From Vicugna pacos (Eukaryota > Chordata > Mammalia > Artiodactyla > Camelidae), in contig NC_132991.1 of the NCBI RefSeq assembly GCF_048564905.1, positions 63,681,501-63,745,500 of the forward strand: 64,000 nt of DNA, read 5' to 3'. This document shows positions 12,571 through 26,125 of this stretch, piece by piece (the first letter of the stretch is position 1; each line of letters starts with the position of its first letter). A program made the position numbers and the translations under genes. The notes under the pieces were generated by a model. That model was not told the DNA's origin, did not search any database, and worked only from the letters and a program-made list of their open reading frames with translations.

Positions 12571-12583
12571 AAAGAACTGATTA

Positions 12584-15500
12584 GAAGGTGGTTTTATAAT
12601 CACTGACGTGATTTGTCTATGACATGTATGTGTATAAATATATAGTAGGATGTTACCTCCTTTACAAACACTTCATGACATAAGCAAATTACTTCACTAC
12701 AATAGATTGTGTTTAAGAATACATAACTACAAGTCAGTTTTTCAGCCTGCTGAACCAAGATAAGGAATACTGCTAAAAACTCACTCCTCTCCACACTCAC
12801 AGAAAATTATTAGGTAGATAAAATATGCTTTCAACTCAAGGAAGGATAACATAGTGAAACGCTATCACTTACAAAAGTCTCTCTTACATCACAGTTGAAA
12901 TTATCCTGGTTAGAAGGGAAAGGATAAATCACGGCTAAGTTGTATTCAGAAATGCTACTGCCTGATTTGAGAAAATGATTGATGCTTTCTTTGTGCCTAT
13001 TTATAGGTTTAAAGTGTATTATATATGTATGTAAGCTTGAAGTAACAATTTCTGTGCATTTTACTCACTGTGTAATAAAATACTAATCTTATTTATCTGA
13101 AAGTCAGCTATTTCAAAGTTTAAGCAGCACCCCTTTGTCCTATTATTTTGTGATTCAGTGAAGTTTCTACCTGTTATTTATATGCACATTTAATTTTTGT
13201 AATAACATATTTGTAATATGTATGTAATATTAAAATTTTGTAATATTTTTATAAAAACATATATAAAATATACAGCTTCCCCCTCTCTCTTTCTCATAAC
13301 AATACTGATCTCTAAATTGGGGAATTCTGAATGTAATGGGGAACCATTTGTCAGAAACCAATATTGAGAATCCTTTTCCTATAGGTTATGCATTGTTCCA
13401 GAGCTAATGAATAATCAATTATTAATTATTTTAAAGCTATATGACTACCTTTCTACCATCATGTAAGTTATATGAAGGAGTCATAATTTTCTTTTTGGCT
13501 AAGAAAAAATATCCAGTTGATAAAATATATGCACTGAAGTCACTGTCTTTAGGCACTTACCACATTTGGCTTCACTGAACTGCGATGACTTCCTAAAACT
13601 GAGATCAAAGTTAAGTATATCTGCAAAGATCAAACCACAAATCAGCTGTAACCAAAATTGCTCTGGTTCACCTCCTGGCGGAATGCCCGTATCTCAAGCT
13701 CCCCTTGGGTTAACCACCATAGGATGCATTTAAGGTAATGAGTACTGATTTCTAAATCTGACACTGGATTGGTTCAGTGTCAGGAAACACCATGAATCAG
13801 GTTTGTGAAATGTGAGCAAAGCACCGGGAGGAAGACCCTCAACTGGTGAAACCAAAGAGAAACAGTAGAGCAAGGATTGCATACAGTAAATACACACAGA
13901 AGCCGGAAATATTAATAATTTCCCCTAGTGAAATCCTAAGAGGAAATAGGCAATACTGCTTTTAAAAAATATATGCTATTAACAGGGTATAAATGTGTTG
14001 TCATCATTTGACAAGATGCTTTTAAGAGAATATTTTATAATTTTAGTTTTATTTTCCAATACGTTCTATGGTTCTTCTGCCTCCTAGGACATGCTATAGT
14101 CTCTTCACCCTCAAGTTCCCGACTCTGTAAGAAATGGATTTTCATCAACTAATTATTCTACATAAAAATATTCAGAAAAATAAAGGAAAAAACCATTTCT
14201 ATTTGTAAATAAATCTTCTAAATATCACTGAGTAGAAAGCTATAAATCAGTTTTTGGTCATTTATTTTCTCAGCATAGAATAATTAGTAAGACCACAGCT
14301 TGCCAATCACTGTGTAAAATATGTGGGATCTACAGAGGATAAAACCAGCTCCACTGATGATATTAGGTGGCGGAGACAGAGCAGACCAAACTAGGTGGAA
14401 AGTCCAAGAATCGCTGAGGTGGGGACAATGTTCTGTGACACCTTGAGAAGGGTCTGGCCTGAGATAGGCCAGGGTGCAGTAGCTTGGTTCTGGAACTCAG
14501 ACTGCACTCCTAGACCTCAAAAGTCTTAGTCTGAAGTTGGGAGAATCAGAAGAATATAAAAACAATAAATACGTATATAAACATCACCTGGAACCCCTTC
14601 ATATTGCTTGACAATTGCCAATCCACTAATTTTCTTTTCCATAAAACAAGTCTAGACTAGACCTCTAAACACCCTTTTAACTCAATGCTAGGATTCTATT
14701 CAATGGTCTATCTTATACAACTTTACAGTTATCTGTTCTTAGATGCAAAACAATGACAAAGCAATTTCAGCAGTGGCAATAACTTTCTTTTGAGTCGTCC
14801 TAACTATTCATTCCCGTGTTACACAATCCTCTACTTTTTTCCCACCTCCCTCAAACCTGTTTTAGGAGGCAAATACTCATTAGTAATTGGTGTTTAACTT
14901 CTCTTTCAAAGAGGCATTTCAATGCTGATTCCTCTGTCAGTAATTTGATGGAGTTTGCTTTCAATCTTTTAGAAACGAAAAGCGTGGACTGAAAGCTTTC
15001 CCTTTTCCTGAGAGTCACCTAGCCCTTAGCCTGAGGAGGGTCACTTTACAAGGCCCACAAAACTCAGGGCTGGCTCTGCCCCTCAGAACTATGGACAAAA
15101 GGAAGCAGAAAGCCTGACTGTACTTTTAGGCTTGGTGCTGTATACTTGCAGTGATCCTAAGGGACCCATTTTCTCCTTAATAAACCTCGTTGCCGACTTA
15201 AATCCCTGGCTAAAGGCCCAGACACACATTTGCTCTGAGCTCATCAGCAATAATATCCCAGAGGGGCTCCAAATGAAAATTAAAAATCAATAGCTACATA
15301 ATATGTATTTGCCCTCTTTTTCATAACATATCTAGTATATTAACCCCAATGGAAAAATCTTTACAATAAAGTGGGGGGGAGGGGGTAAACAGTGACACAG
15401 TTGACTTTGAAACCCCTTTTATCCATAAAATTTGACTTATTCCTCTTTATCATCGCAGCAAAATAAAAATACCTCATTTACATGACCTTCTGTTAGGACT

Positions 15501-16248
15501 TTTTAAAGCCAGAAAATGCTAGAGATCAGGCTTACGTACTTCTAAGTTTATCATTAAAATGTTTCCTTATTTGGTATTTTTAAAAGTAACAACCCCTTAT
15601 TCTCAAAGGATGGAAAACCTTTTTGAGATAATAATATATATCCCATGAAGAAAGTGAGCTTCCTTGTAGAATATCCTTCTTTCCCCTCTTTATTCTATTA
15701 TTAAATGGGTGGGAGGCAGGGGTGTGACACCAATTACTTAAGTATTTGGATACAATGCTCCCACTACTCTTAAAAACTTTTAGTAAATAATTTTAAACTA
15801 CTAATATTCTCTACTAAATTTACTTACAATTTTAGAACAATTAGCAGTCAATTACTAAAGACCTTTATTCAAGGACACGGAAACTGGTAGATTTGTGTTT
15901 TTACAAGATTAGTCTACGCCAATATGGAGGACGAGTAGACCTGTCCTCCTTTTTGTTGTTGTTGTTGCTGAACACATGGGTACAAACACTTTTCTTTATA
16001 AAAACAAAACAAAATACACAGAGAAATTATAATCACAACACAACCATCTATATATCTACATTCTCTACTAGCTGGCGAACCTGTTTTTAAAATTTCCAAG
16101 AAAAGGAAATAATAAGTTTTTTCTCTTTTAATCTGCAAGTAATATTCAGTAACAGATAAATAGAACATTTGTTGCATATTAATGAATGTGTAGCTTCCTG
16201 CGCTTTCCATCTGAATTAGGGGTTAACACCCCCAATTATTTAATTTTC
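12584..16248. other. Non-coding stretch, nothing named
   Basis: Mostly AT-rich. Sub-blocks 13,600-13,920 and 14,320-14,540 are less AT-rich and may be old unrecognised repeats. A G-run (gtggggggagggggt, about 15,371) lies in it. I see no supported gene. Confidence 0.4.
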
Positions 16249-16408
16249 TTTCTTTTTAAAAAATTTTTCATTTATTTACTTTTTTTTGTTTAGGGCGAGA
16301 TAATTAATTAATTTATTTGTTTATTTTTAATGGAAGTACTGGGGATTGAACCCAGAACTTCGTGTATGCTAAGCATGCACTCTACCACTGAGCTATATCA
16401 CCCCCCCC
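16249..16408 (-). mobile_element. Camelid tRNA-derived SINE
   Basis: Read on the minus strand, the head is GGTGATATAGCTCAGTGGTAG (A box), followed by the B box GGGTTCAATCCCC and the tail CATTAAAAATAAACAAATAAATTAATTAATTA. This is the standard camelid SINE plan. The probable target-site duplication is tatttaattttc (16,237-16,248) versus tattttattttc (16,409-16,420), one mismatch. It is a polymerase III-type SINE, not a functional tRNA gene: there is no cloverleaf beyond the promoter boxes. Confidence 0.9.
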
Positions 16409-16420
16409 TATTTTATTTTC

Positions 16421-17599
16421 AATGATATATCATTGTAAAGTAACATTAAACATCTACACAAAATTAATCCTTTCTTCTACCCAATTCTATATGAAAGTAC
16501 TAACAAACAGTGAAGATTCACAATATTGTATGGAAATGGTGACTCATAACAACGTAGACTCAGCTATAGATTTTAATTCACAAATATATATATATGTATA
16601 TATATATGCCTTGTGTATGACAATTGTCTCAAAAATAAAGACAATACTTGAGACAAGAAGCAACCCATTTCCCCTAATCTTGCATCCTATTACAGGGAAA
16701 ATAAGTCTCTGTTGCTGAGTGGATGTAGTGAAGTCAGTTAGTAAAAGATTATTAAAGCAAGCCTTTGTGTTCATTAGATAAAATAAATGGAGAAAGATCT
16801 TAAACAGTTGGCCCTCAGGAAGGTGTTCCCTTTCAGTATTTACTTTTGGAATCCTGGTGTCTTAGCCTGGGGAAAATAGAGTCAGTGTGGCCACACTCGG
16901 TCCCCCTAGCTAACCACGGAGTTGAAAGCATATTGTGAATGGGAGCCAAGATGGAGACAGAACAGTCAGGGTGTCAATGGGGGTCAGGCTGAGAAACTGT
17001 TGGTGAGAAAGACAGGGCTTCCTCCTAATTAGGTTTTGTTATTGCCCACTATGGTTCAGTGACTTTATCTCTTTTGAAACACAGGAAGGGGAAAGGGAAT
17101 TATTAAAGAAAAAAAGGGTTAATGATTTTTTTCCCCTAAATAGGGCAGAAGTCTGCAAGGGGGAAGAAAAAAAAATGTTATGTGTAATTATAGAACAACA
17201 CAAGCTCATAACTGCTAAAGAAGACACACTGATAATATGCCGGGCTGGATAAATATACACAAGCACTTTGCCATATGTAAAATCTTTTTTTTTTTTTTTG
17301 CTTTTAAAACAGCTCCAAGGGGCACTGTTCATCTACATTACAAGCTGCTTCCAGTGATCATCTCCTGCACAGCATTTGCCTCACCCAAAGCATTGTTTGG
17401 ATTTTCACTTCTTTCAATTACAAGTGTTTAAATTCAAACATGCTATACTAATTTTGAATACTGAAGATTTGTGATATTAAAAAAATATGGGATGACTAAA
17501 TTCTGAAAGAAAACATATGTGTTTGATGCAGCAAACCATAATAAAACTGGTAGGTAGGCTCTTGCGAATGTAGACCCACGGTAGAACGGAAACTCATAG
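16421..17599. other. Non-coding stretch
   Basis: It contains a TA-rich patch (16,584-16,607) and a T run (17,285-17,300). 16,800-17,040 is less AT-rich, without a recognisable family. Confidence 0.4.
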
Positions 17600-17785
17600 T
17601 TTATGAGCTTTTATTATGAACAGGCACTCTCCCATTTACTACTTCATTTAATTGTCACGTCATTACTTGCCAATGTGAAAAGAATTTAATTTTCCATTTT
17701 GCAGGTGAAGAAACAGAAGTGCACTGAGTTAGCTAGTAAGTGGCAATGCTGGAATTCAAATCTTCCTGTGTGCAGCTGAAAGCCA
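17600..17785 (-). mobile_element. MIR SINE
   Basis: Reverse MIR text: 'tattatgaacaggcactctc', 'cttcatttaattgtcacgtc', 'gcaggtgaagaaacagaagtg', 'gctagtaagtggcaatgctg', 'gaattcaaatcttcctgtg'. Confidence 0.85.
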
Positions 17786-20517
17786 AATTATTTTTATAAT
17801 ACTAGTCTGCAAGCATGAGCTACACTTGCCTAGGCAATTCCTAGTCTGAGTAGGAAGCAAGGCATGGAAGTTTGTGTGTGTGCGTGTGTGTATATAAAAG
17901 AGAGGAAGACAGAAAGATGGAAACAGAAAAAGATAAAAGGAGAGATTGGTTGGGTGTGAAGGGAGGAAGTAGCATATCACTGATTTTTCTCTTCCTAAAA
18001 TGATGGAGAAGGAAGGGCCCATTAGTCATCACTGAAAAAAGTATACTGTATATACATTTACTTGAGACTTGAGTATGGTCAGAAAAGGAGGTTTGAAAAA
18101 ATGAAATATAAAAATTTGTGTCACATTAGAAACATCTGAGAGAACTAAGGATATTGAGTTGAGAGAAGGGGCATGGTATCTGTCTTCTTGTCCTGGAACA
18201 ACCATTGATGGAAGACTATGAGACATACAGACATACATGGGTAGCTTAAGGGAAGAATTTGCATAAATGAATGAAAACTACAAGAACACAAGCGATGGTT
18301 TGGCCTAAGACGCTCCTTCTAGCAATGAGGAAAATGTGGTAGCTAGCTTAAGAGATAACAAGTTCCCTATAACACTGAAGGAATTCAAATAAGGGCTGAG
18401 TGAACTCAGGTCATAAATTTGTTTAAAGGGGATTCATGCATAAGTAACTGAACAAGATGATATCCAAGATCTCTTCTAACGATCTGATTCTTATTAATCA
18501 AATTCCATGATCTGGTTCAGTCTGGGGATCACAGTGTGGTCCTGATAGTATCATCTTGGATGTTATACTAGAACATTCATAAGCAACATATCCTGGAAGT
18601 TCAAAGCAACAGAGAAATGCTCCCACATGTTGGCAGCCCTAGGCACTGGAGTTGTCAGAATGGCTCTAAATCCCATACACATTGCTTGGCTCCCTGTGCC
18701 TCTGCTTCCTGTTTCCTCACCTACTAAGTCAGGGTGATATGTACTCAGATCAAAGACATCTGCATGGGATAATTGGGTACTATCCATAAAACCCTCTGGC
18801 AAGGATACCATATCATTATATCTGTTGGTATAGTTTGCGAAAACACAAGAGCCATAAAACATGTGAGGTTGAGAGTTGAAAAGATGAACTCCCAGTCAAT
18901 TGAATCTAAGGCTTCGTGTGTTTAAAAACACTGAACAGGAAAAAAAAATCCTCCATGGAATTTTTGAGTTTTCTTAAAAACTCAACTACTTTGCTCTGAG
19001 AGATATGACACCATTAATAACCAGGTAAGGCTAGCCCAAGTTTAGACCAGTTCTATTGAGAATGGACTATTCAACTACCAAGAAAGAAGTTCACTCTTTC
19101 AAGGCCCAAGTACTGAACTCCATTATGTGCAAATACAAACATGACAAGTCACAGAGATAGGATTGGGAGGAGGAGACGAGTTCTGATTGGAACATATTGA
19201 GTTTGAAGTACCAGTGGAACATTCAGGGGAAAATGTGAACTGGAGGCTGGAAATGTTAGTAAGGAATCCAGGAGAGAGAGAGAGAGAGAGGGACAGAGAT
19301 AGAGATAGAGATAGAGAGACAGAGACAGAGATAAAGATAAAGATAGAAAAAGAATGAGAGAAAGCTAATACTAGAGACTCCATTTCATTGGGTGGCAAAG
19401 GCAGGCATGAATAGCTAATAAAATCTAATTTTATTCTCAAATTTTATTCTACCGACACGGAGACAAAATCTGTAATAGTATTTTTTGCACTAAAAACTAT
19501 TTCTTCATAAGTGTTATGGGACTTTTATAGGAACCAGCCTGTTTAAAGTTTGATGATATTTGAATCTATACATTAAATGATAGCTTTAGGTAATCTGGCA
19601 AGGAAATGTTCCCCATAGCCTAGAATAAGTGCCAGCATTTCTGATACTTTTGACTCCTTATCCAGTAGTCTTAACTGAGTCTAGACATCAGCAGACTTAG
19701 GCCTTTATCATTGAAGAGGCTTGGTTCCACCATCACACTGCTCTTGGAGAATGAAGTATAGCCCATTGCCATACTTACATTTAAAAAATCACACCCCTGG
19801 ACACTATTGGGCATTGGTTAGAACAGAAAAGGCAAAACTCTCAAGAACTGCATGTGTCTTAAACCTAAGGGCATTTACCGTCTAAACTATCATTTAGACT
19901 GATGTAGAAGCCATAAATTACAGTGTTCACAACACTATATAAGGAAATGAAGCATAAGTTAAATGCCAAGTAGCTACATCCTAGAGTGGAAAAAGTATTA
20001 TTGCTCATTGCAATAACTTAGATTATTAGAATGGAAAGAATTCTAAAAACTGTTTACTTTTCAACATGTGCTCACTTTATACCCATGCAATTAACTTAGC
20101 TTGAAGAAATAGACTAGATTCATTTTCTGATTTTCATACAATGCCATATTTTGTGTGCCTCTTACAGTGATAGAGACTACAAAAGTTGTTACATGAATGC
20201 ATTTGCCTTTTAAAATGGGAAGAAAATATTTATAGCGAATGATATATTAGTCACCCCAATGATAGATTACTCATCCACATTTTTTATTCTATTTTGAATG
20301 TGCCTTGACGATTGAGTTTATTTTTCTTTCATTTCTATTTTTTTAAGAAAAAAGTATTTCTGGAATTACATAACTCACATTTATTTTCTAAAGAAAAAAA
20401 AATCTCTAAGTCAATTAACCTTTCTAAACCTTAGTCCTAACTATAAAATCTAATTATGAAGGAAAGAGACTGGATTAAATCCTCTCTAAGCCCCCTTCTA
20501 GCTCTATGCTTATATTA
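17786..20517. other. Non-coding stretch with simple repeats
   Basis: It includes a short GT-rich patch (17,870-17,895) and the GA/GATA tract (19,271-19,352). An open frame of 99 codons on the minus strand (18,862-18,563) has no recognisable domain. Part of it (about 18,680-18,760) resembles a degraded MIR core. Confidence 0.4.
19271..19352. repeat. (GA)n / (GATAGA)n compound microsatellite
   Basis: A GAGAGA run of about 20 bases is followed by GATAGA, GACAGA and AAAGATA units. It is a typical slippage-prone tract. Confidence 0.95.
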
Positions 20518-20870
20518 ATAAACGATCTTTGGAAACAACTAAAGTGCCCAACAGCAAGAGAATGGTCAGTCCACTCTTACGATAAAATGCACACATCATA
20601 TTATGACATGACATGAACAGGGTGGGGTATAGAACAGTGTACAATTATTCACACACACAATTATAATAATCCGTGTGGGCTAGTGTACACACATATACAC
20701 ACACAGCCATGTGCTCACACTAATTTAAAAAAAGAACACTTTTTAAAGAAAATGTTACAAAATTATTTCAGTTAGGGGAATAATACAGGCAATTTAAATT
20801 TATGTCTCTGTATTTTAAAAATTTTATTAGTTGTTCATAATGAACTTATGATACTAGCAGATAAAATCTA
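20518..20870 (+). mobile_element. Old L1M 3'-end fragment
   Basis: 'ggaaacaactaaagtgccca', 'agagaatggtcagtcc' and 'tagaacagtgtacaattattc' follow the L1M 3' region (consensus 'ggaaacaacctaaatgccca', 'aaaactgtatatacagtatg'). Strongly diverged. A CA-rich patch (20,645-20,710) interrupts it. Confidence 0.55.
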
Positions 20871-22554
20871 TGTCTTTGTAACCTTTAATAGCTGGACATT
20901 TTTATTATTAAAATATTTGTGATAAATACTGAATGTGGGGTAGTTAACTGAATTCCAGATTAGAATTAATCAATCACTACTGAAATCAACCAAAAGTCTA
21001 CAACTTACTATCTGTAGTTATCTCTGTTTACCAGTTCATTCTTTCAGGAAAATGAAAAGGTCTACTCCTTCAAGCTTTCTCAAACTCTACCCAAACAAAA
21101 AATATTTCCTGATAATATTACAAAATGAGTCTGTCTACAATCATTTTTCTTTCTTAAACAACATAATTTGAATAAGTCTAAGTTATTTCCATTGAAATTA
21201 TTGTAAGTAATCACATGTAGGGATTTTTAGCACATTAATTCAAGGGTAGGGGATAGATGGTTATGAATAACTAATGAAATCTATATTATTTTTATTCAAA
21301 GTACTCATGCCATTTCCTCCTCAGAAATTAGATTAAAATTACAGCCATGTCAACAAGGAGAAAGCTGGTCCTATTTTGGTTCTGAGATGCAAGGATTAAT
21401 CAATTTTAGTGGACCATGTCAATCGTGCATGAAATTTGGAATGGCACAGAGTACACTCTTAAATTTCAGACTTGCAATTGTAGACAGATCAACTCATGAT
21501 AAAAAAAAATAATATAGTCCATCTGCCCTAGTCATTCATTAAACATTCCCAAATGCTGTGATTTAAGCACCTGTAACATTCATCATGCTGAGAACTGGAT
21601 GTTCCTGAATGAGGGAGAAATTTTTTCTGCCTGAAACCTTGTAAACCATCCTAAATCTAGGGACCAAGAGATAGTTCAGAAGCAAGTGATCCCTAACATT
21701 GACAATTTTATTTACTTCACTGAATCTACAGTCTCTAATCTGACTTAGGCAAATAATAGTATTTTACATACTGTCCAATCTTCAATAAAGAGGTACCTAC
21801 AGAGATAAGGAAAGGGGACTAGACAACTACCATAGATTATGTCAATTATTTCTTTTAGTAACAGTTTAAAAACGGTGTTGTAGTAGGTGACCTATGACGT
21901 AACAGGAACTAAATCTATTTCTGATTTGTCCTATAGTGTCTCTGATATAAGCCCAGTTTTCTCTCCGATCCTGTGCAGCTGAGCTTGTATTTCTGGATTT
22001 CGGTTTCCTGATATGTCAAATATAGGCATTAGTCTTTTGGTGCACACCTTTTTATGATGTTTTACTTTAAATGTGTCATTACTGTATCTCACTGATGTAT
22101 GTTATTATGATGATTACTAATTAACTAGCATGTCTTGCTTTTAATTTTTAAAAATCCAAAAGGAAAGAATAAGTTAAAAGCTGCTGTCTCCTCAGAGAGA
22201 GATCAGAAAAAAAGGAGAAAAATGTTCTCAGGTATCTCCTGGCTTTGGAAGGGGACCTTACTTAGAAGGGGGCCATAAAGTGCTAAAGGGATGTATCATT
22301 AAAAGGACACTTTTTGTGAGGCAATAAAAGTTAAGAAATGGTAGCAAGCTGGGTTTTATTAGTTGCTATAAAATAAAGCAAATTAGACATAGCATGACTT
22401 CTCAGAATGAATTTTAAAAGGCCATATTACTAAGTGAAGAGTAAGTGTGATGTGATGAGAACCAAATTATAGAAAGATTGTATAATGACTCGGTATAAAA
22501 AGTTTTCTTCACCCTTTCTTCCAAATCTCCCTGCCTTTCCTCTTTTTCATCATT
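20871..22554. other. AT-rich non-coding stretch
   Basis: No gene seen. A faint L2-like patch occurs near 21,535-21,665, too weak to call. Confidence 0.4.
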
Positions 22555-22740
22555 GATCAAATAATCATTATGAGATAGATACTGAAAATATAGAGAGGAA
22601 AGAAGGATCCTTGTCTTCAAGTTGCTCACGAGCGTGTGTGCACGCGTGTGTGGGTACGTGTGCATGGGCTCACGCACATGTGTTATTCTGCTGGGGGTTG
22701 ATAGAAAAGTTGTCAAATAAACAGTTAATTACACACAAGT
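22555..22740 (-). mobile_element. L2 LINE fragment interrupted by a GT-rich microsatellite
   Basis: 'gatccttgtcttcaagttgctcac' and 'gtcaaataaacagttaattacac' match adjacent parts of the antisense L2 tail. Between them lies a degenerate GT/GC repeat (gtgtgtgcacgcgtgtgtg, about 22,634-22,680). Confidence 0.55.
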
Positions 22741-25562
22741 TCTTCCTCATTTAAAAAGGTTGGACTCCTGAAAGCCACCATGTAGGGTGATCTACAGCTG
22801 AAGATTTTAAAACTAAGTTGAGAGAAATAGTGCCAGAAAAAATTTCAGTAATCTCTTTAAAATATATACATGTGTACTAAACCCAAGCAACTAGGGACAT
22901 AACTCTAGCAAAATACTAAATCAATGATATTTCATACATCTCAAATTAGTAATAATTAGTAATTAGCAATAACTGACAAAATATTGTGGATGAGGACATC
23001 CAAAGTAAGAGGTATGCTGTGGTCTTCTAATTGGCCAATGCTTGTGTGATTTAATGACCAGCAGTTGACTTCTTCTGTCTACTGAATCCCAGTTCCTTGG
23101 TTCTGCCAAGTTCTTAGAGTTACAAAATACCGTACATGCTTGAAAAAGTTTGTGGTTACCTGTACATAACCTAATTGGAATCAATTTTTTTCAAACCCCT
23201 GGCCCAAAACATGGGTTCTGTGGCATTAACTCTTCAATGCTATGTCCATTATAAAGCACTGTTCTACACACACTGGACCCCCTCCTCAAGGATCCCTCTG
23301 GGGTGCAGTTCTGAAACCTGTCTTTGCTTCCTGTATTCTTTTTGATCTCTCCTGCTAAGGACTCCTTGAAAATTCTACCACCTGCCATTCACTTTACTTA
23401 TTTTTCTACACCCAAACACCAGTTTCCTCTTTTTTTCCCATTTATTCTTAAAATGAAAACTGGAATCAAAAGTTTCATGGTTGCCCAACAATGAACATAA
23501 GTAAAATTCATATACATAACTAGGATTTTCTATAAAGTAACTCAAGATAGGAAGGGAGTTACAGGACAGTTTTGATCTGTGTGATGAGTCATAAAATAAA
23601 TAAGCCCAAGGTGCCACTGGGACTCTGAGAGTCTAAGGACACCTAACACAAAGAGAGAAGTGTAGGCAAGGTTACCTGCCAGGTGATAGCGGCACTAAAT
23701 TTTAAAAGATGGGCGTCAACCAGAGGAAAAAGAACAATCCTGAGGAATAACATGTCTAAGAGTGCTGAGATGTACCAGAATAAAAAAGATCACTGATTGC
23801 ATGAGGAGGTTCTATGCGCTGAAAAGTGGCACAAGAAGAAACTGGAAAACCAGAGAATCAGGAACCAAGGAATCAAACAATAAAAACATTAAACTAAGGC
23901 TCTATTAAACTGAACATCTTAAGCACGGGAATTATTTAAAGCAGTGTTGTGCCAACTGAACCTTCTTCAATGATCTAATATGAAACTATGTGAATCAGTG
24001 ATGGCCCACAGAATTTTCTGAGCTGCTAAACATGGTAGCCACTGCCATAGGGAGCCTTAGAGGGAACTGAGGAACTAAATTTTAAATTTCACTTACTTTT
24101 AATTAATTCAAATTTAAGTACTCACTTGAAGTTAATTTTGGACAGCATAGATTTTTAAACAACTGCATTACTTTTACTTTGAATTATTATGAATGGTTGT
24201 CTAGTAACAATAATTACATTTATTTATTTATCAGGCTTTCTGGAGTATTATAGTAAGTTGTTTGTTTTCACTTTCCAGTAGAACTAGTTTATATCTTTAC
24301 ATTTCTCATTTTTTAATGACTGACTTGAACAACTCTATTTACCATAGCCAAAGAAATTTGCTTTTAATGTGTTAAAAAATGAAAATAATAAACAGAAAGA
24401 GAAAAAAAAAAACCTTCCAAGTTCACCCAGATTCCAGCTACTAAGAGAACTTTTTCTCCTTGAGATCTAAGATACCTGAGTCACACAATTTATTGCACTA
24501 TGATGATTTTCTGGGGCAAACCAGCATCTCCATTATGAAACCAGTATCCACACCCCAAAGAACCAGTTTGTTCTTTGTCAAACCACTCATGTTGTTTTCC
24601 CTTGAATAGGTATAGCCTGACATAGACTGTCACTGAGAACAAAATTAGTCAGATATTAGTAATCTCCATACATTATAATGACCAATTTCTCTCTTCTATG
24701 TATCTCTCCTTTTATTAATGATATAATTCCAGAATTTATTGAGAAAACTATGCACATCCATATGCGCACACACAGAGACACACCAATGAAATATACTTGT
24801 ATTCACAAGTAAAAATATGTCCTACTACAAACACTGATATAATTTCTAAAGAAGGAGAATTAGATGCTGAGTTGAGAAAATCCCGTCTACTTATTTGTAT
24901 CTCCAAATATTTGTTTTTATGAGATGAGTTGGAAACGTAGAATATCAATTAATCTAGCAATGGCTCTTGCTTGTTCACTGAGGCTATGGTTAGTGGGCAG
25001 GACAGAGCAGGAGGGGCTGAGACCTGGATAGACTCTTTATGCAGATGGGAGGGTTTCAAGAAGGAATAGAGGCCCCTCTGAATAGTCAAACATAATGGGC
25101 CCAAGACCCATGGGACATTCAGCACAATCTCATAGGCATTGTGGATTAGGGCTTTGAAGTCCCCAGTTTCTACCAGTCAAAATGCATGGCGGCCTGGCAG
25201 GAAGTGAATATCAGAGAGGTCTGCCAATGAATCTCAGGTACTGACTGTCCTGAAAGACAGAAATAAAGGACCCCAGGGGTGCAAGAGAGTCCTAAGGGAG
25301 GATCAGCTGAGTGCTACACTAGAAACCAGGACACTAGGACCATATTAGAAAGCCACGCATGAAAGCTGGACAACAAGGTCAGTGTTTGCCTGGAGGACAA
25401 GATGATGTTTCGCTGTGATATGGAGTGATGACTTACAGATTACCTGTATCTTTCAATGTAGATCAGGTTGGTCTTGAACATTGGGAAAGAGCAGATACTC
25501 AGGGAGTATATAGTATTCTCAGTTACAGACAGAAAGAAAGTTTCAGAGGAAAATAGTGATAA
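22741..25562. other. Non-coding stretch
   Basis: No gene supported. 24,960-25,500 is less AT-rich and may be an old LTR or transposon that I cannot name. 23,640-23,860 resembles an internal part of an old mammal-wide repeat. A 10-base A run lies at about 24,402. Confidence 0.35.
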
Positions 25563-25795
25563 TAACAGCTGACACTGAATGAGCACTTAGCACGTGCCAG
25601 ATACTATTCTAGAGCTTTCCATGTCTTATCTCATTTACTCGTTAACCACAAAAAAATGACTTCATGATTTTTATCATCCCCATGTTACAGATGAGGAAAC
25701 ACAGGCATAAGTTATGTAATTCACTCAAGATTACAGCTAATAAAGAGTAGAGTCATAATTTCAACACAAACAATTTGACTTCATAACTCATGCCT
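25563..25795 (-). mobile_element. MIR SINE
   Basis: Reverse MIR: 'actgaatgagcacttagcac', 'gtgccagatactattctag', 'cttatctcatttactcg', 'cccatgttacagatgaggaaa', 'cataactcatgcctttagtc'. Confidence 0.88.
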
Positions 25796-25949
25796 TTAGT
25801 CACCACATCACACAGATTGGGCATGAAAGGGCCCAAGTACTGGAAAAGAAAAATGTCTAATGGAGGTAAACTTAATTTCACAAGTAGCAATAGATTTAAA
25901 TCTGCTTGTCATTCAAACCTGTTCAATAATTATTCATCAGATAACATTA

Positions 25950-26125
25950 CTGTTAGTTATTCTAAGGCTTTTCTATACAAAAAATCATGTGATCTTCCCA
26001 ATAGCCCTATGTGATAGGCGTAATTATTATCCCTGCTTGACATGTGAGGAAATGAAGTATAGAAAGGTTCAGTAACTGACCCAAAGCCGCCCTAGATCCT
26101 GTGCTCTTAGCCAGTGCCGTCTACT
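25950..26125 (-). mobile_element. MIR SINE
   Basis: Reverse MIR: 'gatcttcccaatagccctatg', 'ggcgtaattattatccctgc', 'gaggaaatgaagtatagaaag', 'tgtgctcttagccagtgc'. It is a second copy about 150 bases from the previous one, in the same orientation. Confidence 0.82.

Noticed and set aside
18563-18862. 99-codon minus-strand open frame
   Set aside because: Part overlaps a degraded MIR-like core; no known domain.
21535-21665. L2-like tail
   Set aside because: The start ('ttcattaaacattcccaaatgc') is suggestive, but the diagnostic middle is missing.
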